DNA of 64,000 nt from contig JAYKKT010000041.1 of NCBI GenBank assembly GCA_036023115.1, positions 4,737,501-4,801,500 on the forward strand, in the 5' to 3' direction. A program made the translations under genes and the position numbers. Shown here in pieces: positions 22,201 to 34,200 of this stretch (its first letter is position 1; the number at the start of each line of letters is the position of its first letter). The notes below the pieces were generated by a model that ran no database searches, was not told the origin of the DNA, and worked only from the letters and a program-made list of their open reading frames with translations. This stretch comes from Brasenia schreberi. Taxonomy: Eukaryota; Streptophyta; Magnoliopsida; Nymphaeales; Cabombaceae.

Positions 22201-25200
22201 GTTATCCTATGAACAAGCTGGTCGAGAACATGTTCATACACGTACTGTTTATGAACATGAACTGGTTTGCACAGAACCGAGCTTTTCACAAGCTGATGAG
22301 CCAAGCCATGAATGCTGTTTGATTCATTCATTTCTACCAGCCCTATCCCTAATTAAAGTGGTAGTTGTCAAGAGACAAGACATGAAGATGCTAATTACCA
22401 AGAGAAAAACCCAGTCATAAGTTGCTATCATGGATATTGTGGATAATGACTTCTATGGCACCAGTGTTATGCAGATTACCCTGTATCATATGATATGAGA
22501 CGTATTGTATCGTGAGGAGTCTCGATATGACAAAAAACATGTATCGCACAAGAGCATCATATCGGCCTATATTGTATGATACAAGCAATATCACATGATA
22601 AGGAGTGTATCACCAATATCATCCAATACGAGTGACATGCTCCTAGTTTATAAAGGGGAACCCGAATGCCCGATGTTTTCACTGCAGTTTTTTGCAAATT
22701 TGCATTTTATGCTAGAGTGCTCAATGTTATGTGTATCATCCCATATCTTATGATACTCACTGTGATTTTTACTTGTTTGAGTTTTTCGTTGAGTGCTATA
22801 CGGCTAAGGAGAAGATCTCCTTCGGTCCAACCTCGACAGCACCACCACTCTGGCGGTAACAGTCGTGGTAGTGAGGTGGCACCCTTTGTTTTCTTGTGGT
22901 ATTATATTTTTTACTCTTTTTTCTATATTTACTTTATATTTACTTATGTTATTCATCTTTTTCTTTTTTGAATGATAATATATGGAGTGAGTAGATATGG
23001 TTTTGATGAATTTGTGGCAACATATAAAGTGGGTGAATGTTTTTGGGGTTTTGGTGGTTTAGGGTGTGTAGATTTATGAAGTTAGTGGGTGGATTTGTTG
23101 TGGCTTATGAAGTTTTTTATTTTCAAGTTTATTAAGATTCAAAAAGATAAATTGAGATATTAGGAGGAATTGGTTGACATTTTCAATCTGAGTATCAAGA
23201 CTAGACATGACAGTAGGGTACTTTTGTTGGGGAAGTATATTGAAAATATTCATGTATTATTTGTGACAAAGTCATGAGTGGTGGAGTTTCTAGATTGAAA
23301 CATCACTTAGCATTAACTAGAAAAGAGGTTGCTTGCTCCTCCTTATATAGGTAGGGTGAGGAGAATGTCACAAGCAAATGTTTAGAAATTATTAAGAATA
23401 TAGTTGAGAAAAGATAAGAAAAAGAAGATACACATATGTTGGAGAAAGAGTTAGAGGTTATTGGTAGTGATGATAGTAATCCTTTTGATCCCATGAGAGA
23501 GGTTGGTTGTAGTAGTTCTTGACCAACTACAAAAAAAAAAGATTCTACAAGAGGATGTAAGTCGTAGAAGAGGAAGATCTTCTCGTTCTAGCATCCATTC
23601 ATTTTTCTTCTTAATACTACACCCTACAGTCGATGCTTGGAATTCGTACTACTCTGAATTCAAAGCAATTGCGTAAGTAGGCATGCCTTATAGTGGAGAG
23701 GTGGTTTTACGATTGATGTATTCCTTTTAATGTGACAAATTCATTTTATTTCTAAGTAATGGTAGATGTCATTGTTAATATTGGTCGAGGGTACGAGTAT
23801 CCTAAGTTAAGACAGAAATTATTGGATAAGACTATTCTTAAAGTACAAAACTAATATTCAACTTTGATCGAGTTATTGAACGAGACGAGATGCACTATCA
23901 TGACAAATGGATGGACAGACAGGCAAGGAAGGACTTTATTACAGTGTTATTGTATCACATCGTATCATACGATATGATATGATATATATCGTATTGTGGG
24001 ACTCCATAATATGATACACAATAATATATCATATAAGATATAATATTGTATTGTATCATGCGATATAAGTTGTATCGCACAATACCATGTACCTTTTATA
24101 AAGGTCCCTTCACGAATAGAAACTCGCGTTTCTACGAGGTTTCAGGCTTGCTTTTACATCATCAAGCTCTTCAAAGGTAACTTTCAGGTAAGGTGAGGCA
24201 TATCCAACGGTTTTAACCTTTAAGGGTCTCAAACGCCATCATCACTTCGACAGTAGCAACATAAATATTCTGGTGGTTGTGGCATAGGGTTTTTTATTAT
24301 TCTCTTTGTATTTGGTGTTTTCCTGTGTTATTTGTTTTTTCTTTTTTTAATAACAATATAAGAACTTATGAATTGCGTGAATATCCTTTTCGTTGTATTT
24401 GTGAAGTGGGAGACACTCTATTTGAGTGTTTGGGTGGTTTATGAAGTGCTTTTATTTTCAAGTTTATTAAGATTAAAGTGTTAAATTGAGAAGGCACGAA
24501 GGGCTAATAAAGATGCCCAATCTCGGTCTTATGATCCGACATGATAATGGGATACAACAATTGAAGGAAACAACTTAAAATCATGTGTTTTTTTTATGAG
24601 AATGTGATTAGTTATGGAACTTCTCGTTTGAAACATCACCTTGGAGGGATTAGGAAAAAGGTTCTTGTATGGGCAAAAGTGTGAAAAGCCATTAAATGGC
24701 AATGTCTACAATTGATTAATAGTATAGTTGAGAAGAGACAACAAAAAGATCATACTCAAATGTTTGAGGAAGAGGATGATGATAGACTTAGTGATATCAT
24801 CCCTTAGTAGTAGTTCTCGACCACCCACCAAAGCAAACAGGTTTGTTGAAGAAGTTGAAAGTGGTAAAAGAGTAAGGACTAGAGGAAACTCTTATTATTA
24901 TATATAGTCATTTTTTCTTCCTAATAGTATACCTAGTTCTCAACCTACAATTCGTACTGCTATAGCTTTAGAACAATTGGAAGAGCAAGCAGACCTTGAA
25001 GTAGGGAGATGGTTTTATGATGCATGTATTCCATTTAATGCAGTAAATTCTTTTATTTTCAAGTAATAATAGATGTTGGAAACTATTAGATAAGACTCCT
25101 TAAAGTCGAAGAGTATTGTTCGAGTTTGAGAGAATCATGGAAGGAGACAGGATGCACTATCATGACAGATGGATGAAGAAATTGGCGAGGAAGGACTTTG

Positions 25201-28200
25201 TTTACTTATGTTTTTTAGATCCCTAGACATCATAGGGGGGACAGCATCGAGCAAAGGTTCTAAGGCAAGAATTTGATAAGGTGATATTGGAAGTTGAGCT
25301 TACAAATGTGGTAAGTTACAGATAATGCAGCTAACTATAAAGCAATTGGAAAGGAGTTAGCTGACTATAATGTACCCGTGTGGAATATTATCGATAATAA
25401 AAGGAATAAACAATTGTATCAACCTGTTAATGCAATAGCTTATTACCTAAATCCAACATTTAGGTATTTTGGAAGCTTTAAAAGGGACGGTAAGATTAAT
25501 CGAGGTATCATTGATTGCGATTGGTCCCTGATGAGGGTAGAACATATGTTATATGTCGAGAGGAGATCTATGATAATGCTCTTCACTTGATGGGCTTAAC
25601 TATAGTCATTCGAAATCGTAATAATATGTGCCCTCGTAAACTATTATCTTAATATTTAAATTTCTTAAATCTTATATTTATTATGAAATAAATTTTTATG
25701 TTTGTCTTTTTCTATTCGATGTTTGGTGGAATAGGTTTGGAAGTGATTGTTGAAACCTATGAGATTTTGTAATAAGAGTTTTGAGCAAAACCTTTAGTGT
25801 AACTGATTGTAAAAGAAATTGTAGTGTCTTTGAACATATCCACACAAAAAAGCGCAACAAGTTGGAATATAAATGGTCAATGATCTAGTTTTCATCCGTT
25901 GTAATATGCGACTCCGACAAAGGTAATAAAGTATTAGTTAATAATTAAGTATTCAATTTAATATTTTATTTTATTTTATTGTTAATATTATTTATTTATC
26001 TTTGTTGCAAGCAATTAAAAAAATTAAATAGGCAGGACAACCAATTTGATCCAATAAGCTGGACAATTTTGAAATCTTAGATAAGTGGATTATGAAAGAT
26101 AGTGAAGCAAATACACTCCTAACTGAAGAAGACATTCAATAGATTAATTTGGAAAGAGCGCAACAATATCAAGGAATGATGATTTTGATTTTCAAGCTGA
26201 AGATAGTAATGATCAGAACAAGAAGGAGAAGATAAATATTATTTAGTTGATCATGATTACAATATGTAATTCTTTTTTCAAGTATGAAAGTTATAATTTT
26301 GCTACATAAAATACTTTATACATTGAAAATTGAATGGTGATTGATGGTTGAGAGTTATAGTACTTTCTATTTAACAATATGGATTTTTTAGGATATTAGA
26401 TAGATGGATGAGGTAAAAGTGGCAACAGAGTATTGTCAAGATATTACCAAATTTGATTATAACTATGCATTTATGTTATGTATGAAGAGGAGATATACTA
26501 ATTTTTTGTTTGTTAAGAGTATTGCATATTTGCCTCACAATATGAAGAACATCAAACTAATTAGATTTTAGAAAAGTCTTTAAGAATACATTTTAGAACT
26601 CATGTATTAGGTTATTAAAGATCACCTGCCCTATGGTTAAGGTTTTGAAATTGACTGTCATTAAGGAGAAGATATCTATGGGTTAGCCTTATGAAGACAT
26701 GGATAGGACAAGAGTATATCAAGAGACCCTTAATGAAAGAAAAGATAGATAGAATATATAATTGCATCTGTCTATTCATGATGCACCTTACTATTCATGA
26801 TGCACCTTACTACCTAAATCCAATATTTAGGTACTTTTCAACATTTAAAAGAGACAGTGAGATCAATAGAGGTATCATTGATTGTATAGATAAATTTCCC
26901 TTATGATAATAGAGTAGATGTTATATATCAAGAGATGGATATTTATGATAATTCTATTTACTTGATTGGCTTGCCTATAGCCATTTGCAAGCGTATTAAT
27001 ATGCATTGACGTAAACATATAAATCATTTATCTTTATATTTAAGTTTTTTAAATCTTACACTTATGATGGAATAGATCTTTATATTTTTTTTTCTATTAG
27101 ATGCAGTGTTGTCTTACGCGTATCGTATCGCGTATCGTCAGGATCCACGATACGAATGTATCGTATCATAACGTATCGTATCGTACTTTAATATTAAAAA
27201 ATAGAAAAATATTTAAAAAATCAGGAAAAATTAGTAAAAAATCATGAAAAATTAGAAAAAATCTGGTAATTTCTTTGAATTCATATAATGCAAAGTTTAG
27301 TACATATTGAGCATTCAACATTGAACAATTGCATCTAAATTTACATATTTTGAAGAAAAAAATGAATTACATTTACATTTTACATATTATAATCAAGATA
27401 TCAACTAAATAATCTTATCTTCTCCTTGGTGAAGATCCTCGTCATCATCATCACCACCTTCTGCTTGAAAATCAAAATCTTCATTTCCTTGATAATGTTG
27501 TTGTGTTCTTTTCAAATTAATCCATGCAATGTCTTCTTCAGTTAGGAAGGCATTTTCTTCACTATCTTCTATAATGTAGTCTTCTAATATATCAAAATTA
27601 TCCAAACTTATCGGATCAAATTGACTTTCTTCTCTATTTACTTTTTTCAATTGCCTACAAGAAAGAAAGATAAGCAATTAGTAAATAATATTAACAATTG
27701 AAGTCAAACAATATATTGAATTGAATCTTTAAGTACTAACTAATACAAGATTACCTTTCGTGAAGTCGCATGTTACAACGAATAAAAACGAAGTTATTCA
27801 ACCGCTTATGTTCCAACGTGTTGCGCTTTTTTGTATGGATGTGTTCAAACTTCAAAGACACTCGTATTCCTTTCACAACCCGTTGCACTATAAGTTTGAC
27901 TCAGAACTCTAACTGCAAAATCCCTAAGGTTTGGGCAATCACTTTCAAACCTATTCTACCAAACATGTGTAGAAAAAGGCAAACATTAGGGACATAATCC
28001 ACAATAATATAAGATGTATTGATTTACAAAACTTAAATATGAAGATAAACAATTTATCTTGACGCATAGTAGTGCGGTTGTGAATTGCTACAGGCAAACC
28101 CATGAAGTGAAGAGCATTATCATATATCTTCGATGTATAGCATCTTTTGTACTCTTATTAGGGACTAATCTATCTATACAATCAATGATGTCTCGATTAA

Positions 28201-31200
28201 CCTCACCGTCCCTTTTGAAGCTTGGTGAGTACCTAAATTATGGGTTTAGATAATATGTTGCTGCATGAATAGGCTGATGCAATTGTTTATTCCATCTATT
28301 ATCTATAATTTTCCACACGAGCACATAATCCCTCTTTTTTCCATTAAAATTATTTTTAATTGCTTCTTTTACACTATCCATAGCTTCATAAAAGTAGCCC
28401 ATAGATGGTTTCTCCTCACTATCGGCTAATCTTATTTAACTTTTTGTTTCTTCTATTTTGAGGTAACTCTGCAAATTGTTGTCACTCATCTAAGGAGAAT
28501 ATTCTCTTCAAGACTTGGTTATGTCTTATAATACTATGTATAAATAAGAAATTAGTTGCAAACCGAGTTGGAGTTGTACGAAGAAGCTCGACACCATCGG
28601 TATATCTCCTCATCATACGCAATACAAAGACATGATTGCAGATAAATTTGGTAATATCTTGGCAACACTCAATTGCTGCCTTTATCTCATCCATCTCACC
28701 AATATCCTCACGGATGAGATCTAAAAATGGGTTGCAAATGGTGTCCAATAGAAAGTCCTATAAGTATATGCTAACTCCTTCCCAGCTGCTTTATAGTTAG
28801 TTGCATTATCTATAACCAATTGGACTACATTCTCTAGCCCAACCTCGCATATCACATTATCAAACTCTTGCCTTAAGATCTCTGCAGTGTGTCTTTCCTC
28901 TAACATGTCTAGAGATCTCAAAAACATAAGTCTTTTAAAATAGTAAACAAGAAAGTTTAGAAGGTCATTTCTCGCCTATTTGTCTGTCCATCTGTCATGA
29001 TAGTGCATCATGTCTCCTTTCATGACTCTCTAAAAGTCGAACAATATTCTTGCACTTCAAGGACGGTATTATCTAAGATCTTCTCTCTCAGTTTCTCATA
29101 AGAGGGCATCTTCTAAGTCACACTGACACTTCTAAGAAGTGGAGTGTCGACCTTCACACGGGTGCGACACCGACACCAACACCGTGTCGGTGCAGCATGG
29201 CAAAAAAAAAAGAGGGAGTAATCCTAGACATCAAAGTCAAACAATTTTTTGTAACTGACAGTTCTGCCATCTATGGTGTATTTATCCTAGAGAACCTAAT
29301 CGAAGAGGGAGTAATCCGTGAAAACGATGAAACCAAAGCCTCTTAGTCGACTCGTGACCTTATCTCCCATGATGACCACCTGAGTTACCTCACCATAGTT
29401 TCCAAAATGCTCCTTTAGCTTGTCTTCTATCATCTCCTATGAAACTCTGCCAATGAAGGTAGAAAAATATCTCAACGCGGACCTTCTTCACTTCCTTTTG
29501 TGTGGATATTCCACGCTTCAAAATCTGGTATCGATTTTGAAGTTCGGGACTTTTTTCCGAATAGTGATGATTGATTTGTGTATTATGATGAAATTAATAG
29601 TTATGTGTTTTGTTTTAATATAAAGTTGTATACTTGCTATTGTCATATACTTATGTTAATTGATGTCTCACTTGTTGTAGCTTGAATATTATATACAATA
29701 TATAATATTATATACCCTAGTCGTGTCGCCGCACCCAAAATTTTTGAAATTTGTCGTATCCCGCACCTGTGTCCGCACCCACACCCATGTGACATAGGGT
29801 GTCTTGTATCCTGAACCAATATTAGCAATTGCATATGCCATTGCTTAAAAAATGAAAATTATTTACTACATTAAATGGAATGCATGCATCATAAAATCAT
29901 CTGCCCACTGCAAGGTTTGCCTGATCATGCAGTTGTTCTGAACCCATAGCAGTACGAATTCCAGGTTGAGCACCAGGTGTAGTGGTAGGAGGAAAAAATG
30001 AATGTATGCTAGAAGTAGCTCTTCCTCTGCTCCTTACTAAGCTTCCTCTTCTACCACTTCCAAAATCTTCAGCAACCCTCTTTCCAATATTTGGTAGTCG
30101 TGAACTGCTACTACCAATATTTGTTATGCCATCTAAAAGAATACTATCAGTGAATCCAATAGTATCATCATCTTCTTCAAACTGCCCTAAATCATCTTTT
30201 TGTTGTCTCCTCTCTTATATATATTGTCATTTAATGCCTTGTGGCAAACTTCTAACTCTGCCCATAGAAGAAGTAACTTCTTTTCTAGTCCCAATTAGGT
30301 GGTGTTTCAACCGTGAAATTCTACCATTAACTACCCTCTCACAAAATAAACATCTTATCTTCGATCTGAAACTCTCAACTGTTGTACTCCACTGCTATAT
30401 CGGATCATAAAACCGAGAATGGGAGTCTCTCACACTTTTTCCTGCCATCTCAATTGAGCATTTCAATTAAATCAATAACCTGAAAATAAAAATACTTTAT
30501 AAATCCCCAATCTTCACGTAACACTCAAATAGAGTGTCTCCCACTTCAAGAATGCAATAAAAATCATATCCACACACTTAATAACTTCATATTTTGTCAT
30601 TCAAAAAAAAAAACACAAAAAACATCAAAAAACAACAAATACAAAGAAAAAAAATTCAAAAACACACTCCAAATATGCCACAATCTGAGTTAGAAGGCTT
30701 GCACGGACACTGTAGAGCACTTTTTAGGGAGTGAGAGAGAACCACCGAAGGAGTGCATGAGGAGCTCCCAAAAAATCGGGTTTCTGTTCAACTAGGGACC
30801 CTTTATACGGGTCCCTGGGCATATCACCCATATTGTATCGCACGATACGGCATGATAAGTTGCCTATTGCGATACACTTACCTTTATGTACGTATCGCAT
30901 CGTATCGTACGGATAACACGGTGCGATACGAATAACACTAATTAGATGTTTAGTGGAGTCGTGTCTCTGTGATCTAGTATATATATCACCTATATTATGT
31001 ATCACCTGTATTGTATGGTGAGGATTCACAATACGATACACTACAACAACAACTAAGCCTTTTCCCATACTAGACGGGGTCGGCTACATGGATTCTTTGT
31101 TTCCACAGATCCCTATCGTGTGCCATGTTAGCAGTTAACTCCCAATAAGCTAGATCATTCTTTATTGTTTCTTTCCAATACTTTTGTGGTCGTCCTCTAC

Positions 31201-34200
31201 CTCTTTTAATACTTTCCAAATTTAGTTTTTCTAACCTTCTTACAGGTTCTTCTTTTGATCTTCTTTCTGTATGTCCAAACCATCTTAAACGATGTTCTCT
31301 CATTTTATCCTCTATTGGTGCCACTCCTAATTTGTTTCTAATAACCTCATTATGTATACGGTCTTTTCTTGTATGACCACTCATCCATCTCAACATCTTC
31401 ATTTCTGTCACAGACATCTTTTGTACATGTTGATGATTAACTGCCCAACACTCAGAACCATAAAACATGGCAGGCCAAATTGCTGCTCTATAATATTTAC
31501 CTTTTAATTTTAATGGTATCTTCTTATCACAAAGAATACCTGATGCTCCTCTCCATTTTAACCAACCAGCATTAATTCTATGTGTAACATCTCCATCAAT
31601 TCTTCCATCACTTTGAAAAATTGACCCTAGGTATTTAAAACTTTCCTTTTGGGGAATGCAATGTGTGCCAATTTTAATTTCTATGTCCTCTGAAGTAGCC
31701 AAATGATCAAACTTACATTCCATATATTCTGTCTTTGTTCTACTAAGTCGGAGGCCTTTGTTTTCTAATGTTTCTCTCCATAGTTCCAATTTTCTATTAA
31801 CTTTTTCCTTAGACTCCTCCACTAATACAATGTCATCTGCAAATAACATACACCAAGGTACTTCATCTTGAATATGTTTTGTTAACTCATCCATCACCAT
31901 TATAAATAAGTATGGACTTAAAGTTGATCCTTGATGTAACCCAATATTAACTTCAAAGAAGTCTGTCGTTCATTCATGAGTCCTCACACATGTTTTTGCA
32001 CCATCATACATGTCTCTTACAAGGTTAATATATGTCAATGGGATACCTCTTTTTTCCAAAGTTCTCCAAAGAACCTCCCTCGGTACCCTATCATAAGCTT
32101 TTTCTAGATCAATAAATATCATGTGAAGGTCTTTCTTTTTTGCTCTAAAATGTTCCTTAAGACGTCTCAAAAGATGAATCGCTTCAATAGTAGATCTACC
32201 AGGCATAAATCCAAATTGGTTCTCTGTTGTACTTGATACTTGTCTTAACCTACGTTCGATAATTCTTTCCCATAATTTCATGGTATGACTCACTAACTTG
32301 ATACCTCGATAATTCGCACAATTTTGAATGTCTCCCTTGTTCTTATATACGGGTATAAGTGTACTTGCTCTCCATTCCTCGGGCATCTTTTGGTTTTTCC
32401 ATATTTCATTAAATAGTCTTGTGAGCCAAGTGATTCCTATTTCTCCTAGTATTTTCCAAACTTCTATGGGAATATTATCTGGTCCTACCGATTTACCACT
32501 CTTCATATGTTTAAGAGCCTCTTTGACTTCATTCTTTTGAATACGTCGGTAGAAATTATGGTTTATATACTTTTCTGACTTGGCTAAATCTCCTAAACTA
32601 ATACTAACATCTTTATTTTCATTAAAAAGATTATAAAAATAGTTTTTCCATCTATTTCTTATATCATCATTTGCCACTAGAATTTTTTCATCTTCGTCTT
32701 TTATGCATCTAACATAATTAAGATCTTTAGTTTTCTTATCTCTAGCCCTAGCTATCCTAAAAATATCTCTTTCACCCTCTTTTGAGTTGAGTTTTTTATA
32801 TAAGTCCTCCCAAATCTTAGCTTTTGCTTCACTAACGGCCTTTTTTGCTTCCTTCTTTGCTTTCTTATAAGCTTCTAAAGTTTCACTAGTTTTCTTAGCA
32901 TAATGTAATTTGTAACATGCCCTCTTTGCCTTGATTTTATTTTGTACTACTTCACTCCACCACCAAGCTTCTTTTTGTGCCGGTACACCTCCCTTAGATA
33001 CCCCTAACACATCTTTCGCCACTTTCCTAATATGTATAGCCATATTGTTCCACATATCACAGGGTGTACCAACATAATTCCAAACATCTCCTTAAAGGAC
33101 TTTCTGTTTAAATATATCTTCTTTCTCGCTTTTGAGGTTCCACCATTTAGTCCGAATAGCTCGATGCACTCTTTTCTTCTTTGTCCATTTTTTTATTTGT
33201 AAATCCATAACTAAAAGTCGATGTTGGGTGGTTAAGCTTTCTCCTGGAATTACCTTACAATCTTCCCAACACGCTCTATCTTTTTTTCTACAAACAAAAT
33301 AATCAATTTGTGTTTGTGATAAGCCACTCTTATAAGTAATTAAATGTTCATCTCGTTTTTTGAAGATTGTATTGACTATAAAGAGATCAAATGACATAGC
33401 AAAATTTAAAATCTCCCTATCTTCCTCGCTTATATCCCCATAACCAAAGTTTCCATGAATCCCTTGATATCCTAATGCCTCTTTACCGACATGTCCATTT
33501 AAATCTCCTCCTAAACAAATCATCTCCCTTTGTAGAATCTTTTGAAACACCTTATCCAACTCTTCCCAAAAAACTGTCTTTATACTATCTTCTAGTCCTA
33601 CTTGGGGTGCGTAAGCACAAACTATATTCAAAACCTCTGCTCCTAACACTAATTTCAATGTCATGATTCGGTCACCATATCATTGTATGTCTACTACACT
33701 CTCCTTTAAATCTTTATTTATGATAATACCAACTCCGTTTCGGGCCTTTTCTTTACCTGAGTACCATAATTTAAAACCTGTATCCTCTATCTCCTTTGCT
33801 TTTTCTCCAACCCATTTTGTCTCTTGTAAACATAGAATATGAATCTTTCTCCGAATCATAGTATCTACCACCTCCATTAGCTTACCCGATAATGTTCCGA
33901 TATTCCAAGAACCAATACGAATCTTATTATCTAGGACTAGCTTCCTTACCCCCCGCATCCGTCCATAATCAAAATGCGAAGACCCTCTCTGAAAATTTTT
34001 CACTACATTCGGGCGGCAATGTAGCGGGACTAACTTCTTTACCCACACCCGTCCATGATGTGGGAACCCTCTCTGCAATTGATTCACTACATTCGAGCGA
34101 AAATGTAGTGGCCATTGCTTACTTCTTACTGCATTCGGGCTCTACAGCACGTCGCTAGGCGGGGACGCCCCAAAGCAATGCTCATAACTTTTATAATCCA

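Larger units (their letters stand above)
27104..30940 (-). mobile_element. hAT-A copy c, complete ends, carries nested hAT-B copy
   Basis: 3,837 bp with ends CAGTGTTGTCTTACG and (inverse of right end) TAGTGTTATTCGTATCG, flanked by a perfect 8-bp duplication ATTAGATG (27096-27103 and 30941-30948). Removing the nested 685-bp element leaves a 3.15-kb hAT. Transposase order from the right: BED finger (about 30420-30290; CLFCE, RLKHHL), linker and DUF659 (30180-28720; [17 protein letters not shown]), C-terminal part (28700-27405, ending in an acidic tail). In-frame stops and frameshifts are present throughout. Both termini contain dense GTATCGTATCG-type motifs. Confidence 0.9.

Noticed and set aside
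26691..26906. Independent small gene at 26.7 kb
   Set aside because: It encodes the [10 protein letters not shown] segment of the hAT-A dimerisation region in a broken copy.
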